Shown here: positions 25,288-34,276 of the stretch, piece after piece
Layout of the letters: each line of letters starts with the position of its first letter
Numbering within the stretch: the first letter of the stretch is position 1
DNA from: Pseudomonas sp. C2B4
GTDB taxonomy: Bacteria > Pseudomonadota > Gammaproteobacteria > Pseudomonadales > Pseudomonadaceae
Reading direction: 5' to 3'
Length of the DNA: 64,000 bases
NCBI RefSeq assembly: GCF_013359695.1
Contig: NZ_JABFMU010000029.1
Location: forward strand, 1-64,000
The notes under the pieces: model-generated
What the model was told of the DNA's origin: nothing
What the model saw: the letters and a program-made list of their open reading frames with translations, nothing else
The model's database searches: none
Program-made: the position numbers and the translations under genes

Positions 25288-27345
25288 TCAATTGAGCTGG
25301 AACCTGCCGGTATTGGCACTCAAGGCCTTGCTGCCCTGGCTCAAGGTGTCGGCTGCCAGGTTCACCGCTCGTGCGCCTTCAAGCAAGCGAACCGCCGCCT
25401 GATCGACTTGCTGGATGTTGCCGCTGACTTCGTCGGCGGTGCTCGCCTGTTCGTCGACCGCCGTGGCGATCTGCGCCAGGGTGTCGGTGACGCCCTGCAC
25501 GGCACTGGCAATTTCACCCAGGCGTTCACCCAGGCCGGTGACGGATTGCGCATCGGATTGTGCCTGGCCGCAGGCAGCTTCCATCAGGCTGACCGCTTCG
25601 TTGACCGTGCTTCGCAGGCTGTCGACCGTCCCGGCGATCTGGGCGGTTGATGACTGGGTACGTTGTGACAGGCTGCGCACCTCGTCGGCCACCACCGCAA
25701 AACCGCGACCCTGTTCGCCCGCGCGAGCGGCTTCGATGGCGGCATTGAGTGCCAGCAGGTTGGTTTGCTCGGCAACGCCGCGAATGGTATCGACCACCAG
25801 TTGAATCTGCTGCCCTTGTTCACTGACCCGTCCCAGGGCGGCAGCGGTGTCGTTCAAACGTTGATTGAGCTGCTGGATACTCGCCGTCGTGCGCTGGCTG
25901 TCACGGCTGCTGTCGGCGGCAATGCGCTGGGTGTGCTGGGCGCTGCCAGAGGCCCGTTCACAGCTCTCGGCCACTCCTTGGGAGGTCGCGGCCAATTGCG
26001 TCGCCGCGGCGGCAATCTGGCTGATCTGCAGTTGCTGGGCTTCAACTTCGCCGAGGGCGCCGCTGGAGTGATGATTGAGGGTTTGCACCGCATGGCTCAG
26101 TTGCAGGGTTTCGTGATCGACCCCCAGCAAGCTGGTCCGCAGTTGCAGGACGGCGACATTGAGCGCGGTGCTGATGGCAGCCAATTCGTCCCGGCCTTGT
26201 ACGGGCACTTGCAGGCTCAGATTACCGTCGCGCAGGGCTTCGGCCAGCAAGGTGATGCCACTGGCACTGCGGCGGATTGATGCCTGCAAGCAGATGAACA
26301 GGTACAGCGCGGCCAGCAGCAGGCAACCGAAAATGCTCGCCACGACGATGAATTGGCGAATCGCCGAGTCGTGGTAATAATCCAGGCGTTGATCCAGCGA
26401 TACCAGCGATTGCTGGCGCAACGCCGCGAGGTCAGAGAGCAGGGCGTCCAGACTGCGCTCGAAGTCTTCCGGCTTGAGGTTGATGCTGCCGCCGAACACA
26501 CCGTCATCCAGGACTTTCAGGCCTGCATCGAGGTGCTTGAGGCTGTCATGGTACTGACCGGCCCAAGACTGCAGGGCAGCGGGCAGTCGCGCTTCGAGCA
26601 AACCGGCGGTTTTCACCAACTGCTCACGGGCATCGCCGATTCGGCTGCGCAAGTCACGAAGTTGCAGACGGCTTTGCAGCGTGAATTGCCCGGACACTAC
26701 CGAGGCCTGGCCGACACTGGCCAGACGGCCGACCCGTTCGATCAGGTCTGGTGCGTGTTGCGTGGAAATCTGCGTCAGCAGATAGGTTTCCAGCCATGGC
26801 GCCAGTGTCAGGCGGTTGTCCATGGCGATTTGTTCGCGCAAGGCTTGCAAGGCACTCAAGGCGCTGGTGAAGCGATCGTAGCCATCCGGCCACCAGCCAA
26901 CGCTGCTCAAGCTCTTGGAGTCCAGGCCATTGAGCGCAGTTTGCAACGCCTGGTAACGGGACAGGGTTTCGCCCTCGGCACCTTCTTTTTGCAACGTGTC
27001 ATGCAGATCCGCAGCAGCCTTTGCGACAGCAGGTTGCACGGCATCGAACGCGGCCATGGCGGCGAGGGTGGCAGGTGTCGGTTGGCGATTGGTTTCGGTC
27101 GCGCGCCAACGCGCTGCGCGATCACGTTGTGCCGCCAGCAGGTTATCGAGCGCATCGAGGGCAAGCAGTTGTCGAACCCCGGCACGTTCGCCGGAGATCA
27201 GGTTCAGCTTGTCGCGATAATCCTGACCGATCATCCACAGGCTGCCGGCCAGCGGCAGGATAAACAGTAGAAACAACAGCTGGAATTTACGCGCGAACCC
27301 AAAACGCCCCAGCAGTCCGATCCCCGGTGATAAAAAAGCCTGCAT
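25288..27345 (-). CDS. Membrane methyl-accepting chemotaxis protein (helical sensor)
   Basis: 685 aa from ATG 27345, SD AAGGAG. TM1 is at about residues 20-40. A long all-helical periplasmic sensor (about 45-345) contains the RAGVRQLLALDALDNLLAAQRD segment, a double four-helix-bundle-like region without Cache motifs. TM2 at about 350-370 is followed by HAMP and a signalling domain with EQTNLLALNAAIEAARAGEQ. No NWETF-type pentapeptide ends it (…ANTGRFQLN). The ligand is unknown. A FliA-like promoter lies 218 nt upstream, as expected for chemotaxis genes. Confidence 0.9.
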   Translation of the reverse strand: MQAFLSPGIGLLGRFGFARKFQLLFLLFILPLAGSLWMIGQDYRDKLNLISGERAGVRQLLALDALDNLLAAQRDRAARWRATETNRQPTPATLAAMAAFDAVQPAVAKAAADLHDTLQKEGAEGETLSRYQALQTALNGLDSKSLSSVGWWPDGYDRFTSALSALQALREQIAMDNRLTLAPWLETYLLTQISTQHAPDLIERVGRLASVGQASVVSGQFTLQSRLQLRDLRSRIGDAREQLVKTAGLLEARLPAALQSWAGQYHDSLKHLDAGLKVLDDGVFGGSINLKPEDFERSLDALLSDLAALRQQSLVSLDQRLDYYHDSAIRQFIVVASIFGCLLLAALYLFICLQASIRRSASGITLLAEALRDGNLSLQVPVQGRDELAAISTALNVAVLQLRTSLLGVDHETLQLSHAVQTLNHHSSGALGEVEAQQLQISQIAAAATQLAATSQGVAESCERASGSAQHTQRIAADSSRDSQRTTASIQQLNQRLNDTAAALGRVSEQGQQIQLVVDTIRGVAEQTNLLALNAAIEAARAGEQGRGFAVVADEVRSLSQRTQSSTAQIAGTVDSLRSTVNEAVSLMEAACGQAQSDAQSVTGLGERLGEIASAVQGVTDTLAQIATAVDEQASTADEVSGNIQQVDQAAVRLLEGARAVNLAADTLSQGSKALSANTGRFQLN

Positions 27346-27678
27346 GCCCCATGACTCCTTTGGACACCACGCACCGATGGCGTGCGTCGGGGTGTTTGCG
27401 CCCCTGACGTGTGCCCCTTTAAAAGGCCTCGAAAGTTCACCTTTGCCCGCTCTGTAGGCCGACTCTGTGGCGAAACTTCCCATTCTCGGTCCCCTTTGTA
27501 AGGGGGCCGCGTTCAAGCGGATAACCAAGGCAAGATTCAGACCATGGCTATGAGCTATCACTTTTTCGGCGGCGAACATCGAAGTCGTTAGCAGGCTAAG
27601 GGGATGGCGCGACTGCACCGAAAAATGGCACATTGGCGCACCTGCCTGTGTGCACCTACCTGTTGTCCGGAATTCCTC
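27346..27678. other. Divergent intergenic region (333 nt) between a chemoreceptor and an MFS gene
   Basis: Apart from the chemoreceptor SD at the left end and the FliA-like element at 27563-27591, I see a short palindrome at 27486-27510 (GGTCCCC...GGGGGCC-like) and no open frame with coding character. No tRNA or obvious small RNA. Confidence 0.5.
27563..27591 (-). promoter_or_regulatory. Candidate FliA (sigma-28) promoter for the chemoreceptor
   Basis: On the minus strand CTAA (27591-27588), 17 nt, then GCCGAAAA (27570-27563). The same spacing is seen before the chemoreceptor gene at 62339. Confidence 0.45.
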
Positions 27679-28896
27679 ATGGCTATCAGTAACGTTCAGT
27701 CCGCCCCTGCGTCGGCGTCCGCTTCTTCGCAAAGCAGTCCGCTGGTCATGCGCATCATCGGCGCGGTGGCGCTGGCGCATTTGATCAATGACCTGATTCA
27801 ATCGGTGCTTCCGTCGATTTACCCGATGCTCAAGGCCAGTTATGGCCTGACGTTCACCCAGGTCGGCCTGATCACCCTGACCTTTCAACTGACAGCCTCG
27901 TTGCTGCAACCGTGGGTGGGTTATCACACCGACCGCCATCCCAAGCCCTGGCTGCTACCGGCCGGCACGGTTTGCACATTGATCGGTATTCTGATGATGT
28001 CAGTCGTGGGCAGCTTCCCGTTGATTCTGTTGGCCGCAGGGCTGATCGGCATTGGTTCTTCAACCTTTCACCCTGAAGCTTCTCGCGTGGCGCGGCTGGC
28101 CTCGGGCGGGCGCTTCGGGCTGGCACAATCGACCTTTCAGGTTGGCGGCAATGCGGGTTCGGCCTTCGGTCCCTTGCTGGCGGCGGCGATCATCATTCCC
28201 TATGGGCAGGGTCATGTAGCCTGGTTTGGTTTGTTTGCTGTTTTCGCGCTATTCGTGCTCTACCGGATCAGTCGCTGGTACGCCAATCACTTGAGCCTGT
28301 TCAAGCTCAAACAAGGCCAGGCGGCGACTCATGGCCTGTCTAAGGGCCGGGTGATCAGCGCGCTGGTCGTACTCGGGCTGTTGGTGTTTTCCAAGTACTT
28401 CTACATGTCCAGTATCACCAGTTACTTCACCTTTTACCTGATCGAGAAGTTCGACTTGTCGGTGGCCAGTTCGCAGCTGCACCTGTTCCTGTTCCTGGGG
28501 GCGGTAGCGGCGGGGACCTTCTTTGGCGGACCGATCGGCGACAAGATCGGGCGTAAGGCGGTGATCTGGTTCTCGATCCTCGGCGTCGCACCGTTCACCC
28601 TGATCCTGCCGCATGTCGACCTGTTCTGGACCAGCATTCTCAGCGTGGTGATCGGCTTCATCCTGGCGTCGGCGTTCTCGGCCATTGTGGTTTATGCCCA
28701 GGAGCTGGTACCGGGCAATGTCGGGATGATCGCCGGGGTGTTTTTCGGCCTGATGTTCGGTTTCGGCGGGATCGGCGCCGCACTGTTGGGGCATTTGGCG
28801 GACATTCACGGCATCGAATACGTCTACTTCCTGTGTTCGTTCCTGCCGTTGCTGGGTGTGCTGGCGATCTTCCTGCCAAGAACCAAAAAGGCCTGA
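27679..28896 (+). CDS. Fosmidomycin-resistance (Fsr)-like MFS exporter
   Basis: 405 aa, 12 membrane helices. The N-terminal pattern LAHLINDLIQSVLPSIYPMLKASYGLTFTQVG, cited here by its key parts LAHLIND and PSIYPML, is characteristic of the Fsr subfamily, as are QPWVGYHTDRHPKP and FHPEASRVARLASGGR. E. coli Fsr exports fosmidomycin; the natural substrate is unclear. ATG 27679 begins the recognisable family N-terminus; the frame is open upstream to 27604. Divergent from the chemoreceptor. Confidence 0.88.
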   Translation: MAISNVQSAPASASASSQSSPLVMRIIGAVALAHLINDLIQSVLPSIYPMLKASYGLTFTQVGLITLTFQLTASLLQPWVGYHTDRHPKPWLLPAGTVCTLIGILMMSVVGSFPLILLAAGLIGIGSSTFHPEASRVARLASGGRFGLAQSTFQVGGNAGSAFGPLLAAAIIIPYGQGHVAWFGLFAVFALFVLYRISRWYANHLSLFKLKQGQAATHGLSKGRVISALVVLGLLVFSKYFYMSSITSYFTFYLIEKFDLSVASSQLHLFLFLGAVAAGTFFGGPIGDKIGRKAVIWFSILGVAPFTLILPHVDLFWTSILSVVIGFILASAFSAIVVYAQELVPGNVGMIAGVFFGLMFGFGGIGAALLGHLADIHGIEYVYFLCSFLPLLGVLAIFLPRTKKA

Positions 28897-28913
28897 GCCC
28901 TACAGATTTCCCT

Positions 28914-29002
28914 TGTGGGAGCGAGCCTGCTCGCGAAGGCGGAGTGTCAGCTGCGGATGTGTTGACTGACACGCCCGCTTCGCGAGCAGGCTCGCTCCCA
29001 CA
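28914..29002. repeat. REPIN, GTGGGAG type, ends outward
   Basis: TGTGGGAGCGAGCCTGCTCG at 28914 and its inverted copy ending at 29002, about 40 nt spacer. Located between the convergent Fsr-like gene and ychF, next to the terminator. Confidence 0.85.
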
Positions 29003-29038
29003 GTACTTCGGTGGTGCGGTGGATAAAGTTTCAGGCAC

Positions 29039-29068
29039 AAAAAAGCCGCGTATCAAACGCGGCTTTTT
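29039..29068. terminator. Bidirectional terminator between the Fsr-like gene and ychF
   Basis: A6 - GCCGCGT-ATCAA-ACGCGGC - T5. It suits both convergent transcripts. Confidence 0.85.
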
Positions 29069-29083
29069 CTTGGGCGTTGTGTC

Positions 29084-30184
29084 TTACACGTTGAAGCGGA
29101 AGTGCATCACGTCGCCGTCTTTAACAATGTATTCCTTGCCTTCCAGGCGCCATTTGCCGGCTTCCTTGGCACCGGCTTCACCCTTGTACTGGATGAAGTC
29201 GTTGTAGGCGATCACTTCGGCGCGGATGAAGCCTTTTTCGAAGTCGGTGTGGATCACGCCTGCGGCTTGTGGTGCGGTGGCGCCGACGCGAACAGTCCAG
29301 GCGCGGACTTCTTCGACACCGGCGGTGAAGTAAGTCTGCAAGTGCAGCATTTCGTAGCCGGCGCGGATCACGCGGTTCAGGCCAGGTTCTTCGAGGCCCA
29401 GGGCTTCGAGGAACATGTCTTTCTCTTCGCCATCATCCAGTTCGGCGATTTCCGCTTCGATCTTGTTGCACACCGGAACAACCACGGCGCCTTCTTCTTC
29501 GGCGATGGCCTTGACCACGTCCAGGTGCGGGTTGTTTTCGAAACCGTCTTCAGCGACGTTGGCGATGTACATGACCGGTTTGGTGGTCAGCAGGTGGAAG
29601 CCCTTGATCACGGCTTTCTCGTCGGTGCCCATGTTCTTCATCAGGCTGCGCGCCGGCTTGCCTTCGGTGAAGTGAGCGATCAGTTGCTCCAGCAGGCCTT
29701 TCTGGACCACGGCATCCTTGTCACCGCCCTTGGCATTACGCGCGACTTTCTGCAGTTGCTTCTCGCAGCTGTCGAGGTCGGCGAAGATCAGTTCCAGGTC
29801 GATGATTTCGATGTCGCGTTTCGGGTCGACACTGTTGGAGACGTGAATCACGTTCTCGTCTTCGAAGCAGCGGACCACGTGGGCGATGGCATCGGTTTCG
29901 CGGATGTTGGCCAGGAACTTGTTGCCCAGGCCTTCACCTTTCGATGCACCGGCAACCAGGCCGGCGATGTCGACGAACTCCATGGTGGTCGGCAGGATGC
30001 GCTTCGGATTGACGATGGCTGCCAGGGCATCCAGACGCGAATCCGGCATCGGCACGATACCGCTGTTGGGCTCGATGGTGCAGAAGGGGAAGTTCTCGGC
30101 CGCGATACCGGATTTGGTCAGGGCGTTGAACAGGGTGGACTTGCCGACGTTAGGCAGGCCGACGATGCCGCAATTGAATCCCAT
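29084..30184 (-). CDS. ychF: Ribosome-binding ATPase YchF (OLA1 family)
   Basis: 366 aa, close to the family norm of 363. Obg-type P-loop GLPNVGKST (residues 8-16), switch region DIAGLVAGASKGEGLG, and the modified base-recognition motif NKIE in place of NKxD, which gives ATP preference. The C-terminal TGS domain covers about residues 280-366. It binds ribosomes and is involved in stress responses. It follows pth by 22 nt, the usual pth-ychF pair. The antisense open frame of 442 codons is a shadow. Confidence 0.96.
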   Translation of the reverse strand: MGFNCGIVGLPNVGKSTLFNALTKSGIAAENFPFCTIEPNSGIVPMPDSRLDALAAIVNPKRILPTTMEFVDIAGLVAGASKGEGLGNKFLANIRETDAIAHVVRCFEDENVIHVSNSVDPKRDIEIIDLELIFADLDSCEKQLQKVARNAKGGDKDAVVQKGLLEQLIAHFTEGKPARSLMKNMGTDEKAVIKGFHLLTTKPVMYIANVAEDGFENNPHLDVVKAIAEEEGAVVVPVCNKIEAEIAELDDGEEKDMFLEALGLEEPGLNRVIRAGYEMLHLQTYFTAGVEEVRAWTVRVGATAPQAAGVIHTDFEKGFIRAEVIAYNDFIQYKGEAGAKEAGKWRLEGKEYIVKDGDVMHFRFNV

Positions 30185-30206
30185 GGTGTTTCCCCTCGGG
30201 TAAAAG

Positions 30207-30791
30207 TCAGGCCTTCTGGCTGTGCAGGTTTTTCATCGCACGGTTCCATTCACCGGCGAGGATATCCGGCAGCACGCCGAGGGCAAAATCGATGCTGGCA
30301 TCGAGTTTTTCCTGTTCGGCGCGTGGCGCACGACCCAGGACGAAATTTGAAACCATACTGGCAACGCCCGGATGGCCAATGCCAAGCCGCAAGCGGTGAA
30401 AGGTATTCTGATTGCCCAATTGCGCGATGATGTCGCGCAACCCGTTGTGACCGCCATGGCCGCCGCCCTGCTTGAGTTTGGCAACGCCCGGAGGCAGGTC
30501 GAGTTCGTCGTGTGCCACCAGGATTTCTTCGGGCTTGATGCGGAAGAAACCGGCAAGTGCCGCTACGGCCTGGCCGCTGCGGTTCATGTAGGTGGTGGGA
30601 ATCAGCAGACGAACATCCTGACCCTGGTGCGAATAGCGCCCGGTCAGGCCGAAATACTTGCGATCGGCCACAAGGTTGACGCCTTGTGCGTGCGCGATGC
30701 GCTCAACAAAAAGGGCCCCTGCGTTATGCCGGGTCTGTTCGTATTCGGCGCCTGGATTACCCAGGCCAACGATCAGTTTGATGGCAGTCAC
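30207..30791 (-). CDS. pth: Peptidyl-tRNA hydrolase
   Basis: 194 aa, exactly the E. coli length. It frees stalled peptidyl-tRNAs. Catalytic His22 lies in GAEYEQTRHNAG, with HDELDLPPG near residue 95 and GHNGLRDI supporting tRNA binding. It sits between rplY and ychF, on the same strand, with 169 nt between it and rplY. Confidence 0.96.
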   Translation of the reverse strand: MTAIKLIVGLGNPGAEYEQTRHNAGALFVERIAHAQGVNLVADRKYFGLTGRYSHQGQDVRLLIPTTYMNRSGQAVAALAGFFRIKPEEILVAHDELDLPPGVAKLKQGGGHGGHNGLRDIIAQLGNQNTFHRLRLGIGHPGVASMVSNFVLGRAPRAEQEKLDASIDFALGVLPDILAGEWNRAMKNLHSQKA

Positions 30792-30960
30792 GATAGGGGC
30801 CCTTCCTTGGAGTGGTGGATAACATCGCCGCGATCGGGGAGTGCGGCGAAAGTGGACGAAAATTGCTCATTTACCATGATGTAAACTCCGCGTTCTCGCC
30901 CGCTTTCTCGCTACGCTCTAGTCCGCGATGTTTCCGGTCACTCCGGCGTACAGAGTAAAA

Positions 30961-31560
30961 TTACTCTGCAGCGCCTTCTGCAGCTTCTGGAGCAACACGT
31001 GGAGCGTGGACGTTGGCAACAGCCTTGTCATCGCCGTGTGCCAGAGCAACGAACTCAACGCCTTTAGGGGCTTTGAGGTCGGACAGGTGAATGATCGAGC
31101 CGACTTCGGCGTTAGCCAGGTCAACTTCGATGAATTCAGGCAGATCTTTCGGCAGGCAGGACACTTCGATTTCAGAAACAACGTGCGAGATCTCGCCGCC
31201 TTTCTTGGTCGGAGCTTCTTCGCCAACGAAGTGTACAGGCACGATAGCGGTCAGTTTCTGGCCAGCTACAACGCGTACGAAGTCAGCGTGCATCACGTGG
31301 CCTTTGGCCGGGTGACGCTGCAGTGCCTTGATGATTACGTTTTGCTTGGTGCCACCAACGTTCAGCTCGATGATGTGGCTGTAAGCCGCTTCGTTTTCGA
31401 GCAGTTTGGCAACTTCTTTAGCCAGCATGCTGATGGATTCAGGGGCTTTTTCGCCACCGTAAACTACAGCTGGAACCAGGCTTGCGAGACGACGCAGGCG
31501 GCGGCTCGCACCTTTCCCCAGGTCGGAACGCACTTCAGCATTCAGAGTAAAATCGTTCAT
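30961..31560 (-). CDS. rplY: 50S ribosomal protein bL25 (Ctc type)
   Basis: 199 aa from ATG 31560 (MNDFTLNAEVRSDLGKGASR); an upstream in-frame ATG at 31584 is not family-like. It has the 5S-rRNA-binding L25 domain (residues 1-90) plus the C-terminal TL5/Ctc domain, which E. coli L25 (94 aa) lacks. The tail is Ala/Glu-rich (PRVAPEAAEGAAE). The terminator of prs lies upstream, so rplY has its own promoter in the 31561-31625 gap. Confidence 0.95.
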   Translation of the reverse strand: MNDFTLNAEVRSDLGKGASRRLRRLASLVPAVVYGGEKAPESISMLAKEVAKLLENEAAYSHIIELNVGGTKQNVIIKALQRHPAKGHVMHADFVRVVAGQKLTAIVPVHFVGEEAPTKKGGEISHVVSEIEVSCLPKDLPEFIEVDLANAEVGSIIHLSDLKAPKGVEFVALAHGDDKAVANVHAPRVAPEAAEGAAE

Positions 31561-31625
31561 GTTGTATCTCCAAAATAACCACATTCGCCCCAGCGTTTGC
31601 GACCAGCGCTAAAGGCGATATGGGC

Positions 31626-31669
31626 AAAAAAGCCCCGCCCCGACAGGAATGCCGGGGCGGGGCGCTTTT
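31626..31669 (-). terminator. Terminator of prs
   Basis: Minus strand: CGCCCCGCCCCG / CGGGGCGGGGC stem followed by T6, between prs and rplY. Confidence 0.85.
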
Positions 31670-31701
31670 CGTCAACGAGAGGTTCGAGAAGGGCAGGGCC
31701 C

Positions 31702-32643
31702 TTAGCGGAACATCGCGCTGATCGATTCTTCATTGCTGATGCGGCGGACCGCCTCGGCAACTACCGGTGCGATATCCAGTTGACGGATACGCGCACAGGC
31801 TTGTGCTGCAGCGGACAGCGGGATGGTGTTGGTCACCACCAGCTCGTCCAGCACGGAATTTTCGATGTTTTCGATCGCCCGACCCGACAGCACAGGGTGC
31901 GTGCAGTAGGCGAAAACCTTGGCAGCGCCATGCTCTTTCAAGGCCTTGGCCGCGTGGCACAGGGTGCCGGCGGTATCGACCATGTCATCGACCAGGATAC
32001 AGGTACGCCCTTCGACATCACCGATGATATGCATCACTTCAGAGTGATTGGCTTTCTCACGGCGTTTGTCGATGATCCCGAGATCCACGCCCAGGGATTT
32101 GGCAACGGCACGTGCACGCACGACGCCGCCAATGTCCGGGGACACGATCATCAGGTTTTCGAAGCGCTGATCTTCAATGTCATCCACCAGAACCGGGGAG
32201 CCGTAGATGTTATCTACCGGAATATCGAAGAAGCCCTGAATCTGGTCAGCATGCAGATCAACCGTGAGAACACGGTCGATGCCGACTACGGTAAGCATGT
32301 CAGCAACGACTTTCGCGCTGATAGCCACACGTGCGGAACGCGGACGGCGATCCTGACGGGCATAACCAAAGTAAGGAATAACAGCAGTGATACGAGTAGC
32401 CGAGGAGCGGCGGAAGGCATCAGCCATCACTACCAGTTCCATCAGGTTATCGTTGGTCGGAGCGCAAGTCGGCTGAATAATGAAGACGTCTTTACCGCGG
32501 ACGTTTTCATTGATCTCGGCTGTGATTTCGCCGTCGGAGAACTTACCGACAGAAATGTCACCGAGAGGGATATGCAGCTGACGTACGACACGCCGAGCCA
32601 GATCGGGGTTAGCGTTCCCCGTAAAGACCATCATCTTGGACAC
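31702..32643 (-). CDS. prs: Ribose-phosphate pyrophosphokinase
   Basis: 313 aa from GTG 32643 (VSKMMVFTGNANPDLA). It makes PRPP from ribose 5-phosphate and ATP, feeding purines, pyrimidines, His and Trp. PRPP motif CILVDDMVDTAGT (about residues 213-225); the flexible loop with YARQDRRPRSARV is present. The open frame extends upstream through tRNA-Gln, which cannot be coding, so the GTG or the nearby ATG 32634 must be the start. It is downstream of ispE and tRNA-Gln on the same strand. Confidence 0.95.
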   Translation of the reverse strand: MSKMMVFTGNANPDLARRVVRQLHIPLGDISVGKFSDGEITAEINENVRGKDVFIIQPTCAPTNDNLMELVVMADAFRRSSATRITAVIPYFGYARQDRRPRSARVAISAKVVADMLTVVGIDRVLTVDLHADQIQGFFDIPVDNIYGSPVLVDDIEDQRFENLMIVSPDIGGVVRARAVAKSLGVDLGIIDKRREKANHSEVMHIIGDVEGRTCILVDDMVDTAGTLCHAAKALKEHGAAKVFAYCTHPVLSGRAIENIENSVLDELVVTNTIPLSAAAQACARIRQLDIAPVVAEAVRRISNEESISAMFR

Positions 32644-32690
32644 GCGCAGTACCTGAAGGCTGAGGGTATACCTGGATGAGTATAGGAAAA

Positions 32691-32765
32691 TGGCAGGGGC
32701 GGCTGGATTCGAACCAACGCATGGCAGGATCAAAACCTGCTGCCTTACCGCTTGGCGACGCCCCT
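32691..32765 (-). tRNA. tRNA-Gln (anticodon TTG)
   Basis: 75 nt with encoded CCA. Acceptor AGGGGCG/CGCCCCT with discriminator G; anticodon stem GCAGG/CCTGC around loop TTTTGAT, anticodon TTG; T-loop TTCGAAT. It lies between ispE and prs and is likely processed from a common transcript. Confidence 0.95.
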
Positions 32766-32801
32766 GTATCTGTTGCAACGAGTACCGTGTACTCGATTCC
32801 T

Positions 32802-33653
32802 TTAGAGCAGACTTTGCAGCTTGCGATGCAACATCGAAATGTTGCTTCCTTTTGCTACAAATCCTGTAAGGGTCTCTGTAAGAAGGGCCGAGACTTTATC
32901 AGCTTCAGCTTTGCTTGGGAAGCCCCCAAACACACAACTTCCAGTTCCGGTGAGTTTTGCTTCGGTAAATTTACCTAGCAAATTCAAGGCGTTACGTACC
33001 TCTGGATAACGTCTTGTTACCACCGGCAAGCAGTCGTTACGACTGTTTCCCTTGGGAACGGGGCGCACTTTAATGGGCGGCGTGTTACGTGTCAACAACG
33101 GATCGGAAAAAATTTCTGCTGTGCTTACAGAGACTTGCGGCACCAGCACGACATACCAGGGTTCCTCGGGGTCAACCGGCGTCAGTTTCTCTCCCACGCC
33201 CTCCGCAAAAGCCGCGTGGCCGCGCACGAAAACCGGGACGTCGGCGCCCAGCGTCAGGCCCAGCAAGGCCAGCCGATCTTCGTCCCAACCCAGTTGCCAG
33301 AGATGATTCAGGCCGAGCAGTGTTGTCGCCGCATTCGAACTTCCGCCGCCGATACCGCCACCCATGGGCAGGATTTTTTCGATCCAGATATCGATACCGA
33401 GCGTACAGCCGGATTGTTCCTGGAGCTTTTTTGCGGCTTTGACGATCAGGTTGCTGTCGTGCGGGACGCCTTCGAATTCGGTATGCAGATGAATGACACC
33501 GTCTTCGCGCAGGGCAAAGGTGATTTCATCGCCGTAATCGAGAAACTGAAACAGCGTCTGCAGTTCGTGGTAGCCGTCTTCGCGGCGACCGAGAATGTGC
33601 AGCATCAAGTTGAGTTTGGCCGGGGAGGGCAGGGTCAGTCGATTGGCCGGCAT
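32802..33653 (-). CDS. ispE: 4-diphosphocytidyl-2-C-methyl-D-erythritol kinase
   Basis: 283 aa GHMP kinase of the MEP isoprenoid pathway. N-terminal PSPAKLNLMLHILGRREDGYHEL (key parts PAKLNL and DGYHEL), ATP loop MGGGIGGGSSNAATTL (about residues 92-107), and the C-terminal GTGSCVFGGF. Start ATG 33653 is 1 nt past the lolB stop, indicating a lolB-ispE operon, the common arrangement in gamma-proteobacteria. Confidence 0.96.
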   Translation of the reverse strand: MPANRLTLPSPAKLNLMLHILGRREDGYHELQTLFQFLDYGDEITFALREDGVIHLHTEFEGVPHDSNLIVKAAKKLQEQSGCTLGIDIWIEKILPMGGGIGGGSSNAATTLLGLNHLWQLGWDEDRLALLGLTLGADVPVFVRGHAAFAEGVGEKLTPVDPEEPWYVVLVPQVSVSTAEIFSDPLLTRNTPPIKVRPVPKGNSRNDCLPVVTRRYPEVRNALNLLGKFTEAKLTGTGSCVFGGFPSKAEADKVSALLTETLTGFVAKGSNISMLHRKLQSLL

Positions 33654-33654
33654 G

Positions 33655-34272
33655 TCATATCCCCAGTTTGCGCGGTTGCCAGGTCTTGATCACCAGGGTG
33701 ACATCCAGGTCGGTGCCGTGCAGTTTGATCCGCTCGGGCAGCCAGTAACCGTTTTGCTCGGTATAGGCGGTGTACTCGACTTGCCAGCCGTCCTGTTCCA
33801 GATTGGCCAGGCGGCTGTCGCCGTCCAGGGTCACGCGGCTTTTGCTGTCCGGAGCCGGTAGCCCGCGGACCCACCAGGCCAGATTGGAAACGGGCAGCTT
33901 CCAGCCCAACTGCTCTTCAAGCAGCACATCCGGGGTCGGCGCTTCGTAGCGGCCCTGGTTGGCGACTTCGAGGGACACCTTGCCGGGGCGCCCGGTCAGG
34001 CGTGCGGCACCGCGACCCAAGGGGCCGGAGAGGCGAATGTCGTAGTAGTCCTGGCGCTGCAGCCAGAACAGTGTGCCGCTGCCGGAATCCTTTGGCGCGC
34101 GAATGCCGATCTTGCCGTCGATCTGCCAGCCGTCCAGGTTGGTCAGTTGCTGTTTGTGTTCGCGCCATTGGGTGGCGTTACCGTGCCCCCCGACCGATTC
34201 GCGGGAACCAAAGCCCGCGCAACCGGCGAGCAGAGCAATGAAGCTGAAAACGATGATGTGGCGCAAAAACAT
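33655..34272 (-). CDS. lolB: Outer-membrane lipoprotein receptor LolB
   Basis: 205 aa with a lipoprotein signal (IALLAGC, Cys at about residue 18). LolB accepts lipoproteins from periplasmic LolA and inserts them in the outer membrane. WREHKQQLTNLDGWQIDGKIG and the long beta-rich body fit the family, as does the position directly before ispE. Four nucleotides separate its start from the upstream TPR gene stop. Confidence 0.94.
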   Translation of the reverse strand: MFLRHIIVFSFIALLAGCAGFGSRESVGGHGNATQWREHKQQLTNLDGWQIDGKIGIRAPKDSGSGTLFWLQRQDYYDIRLSGPLGRGAARLTGRPGKVSLEVANQGRYEAPTPDVLLEEQLGWKLPVSNLAWWVRGLPAPDSKSRVTLDGDSRLANLEQDGWQVEYTAYTEQNGYWLPERIKLHGTDLDVTLVIKTWQPRKLGI

Positions 34273-34276
34273 AATC

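Noticed and set aside
29102..30430. 442-codon plus-strand frame opposite ychF and pth
   Set aside because: Antisense shadow; both minus-strand genes have full catalytic motifs.
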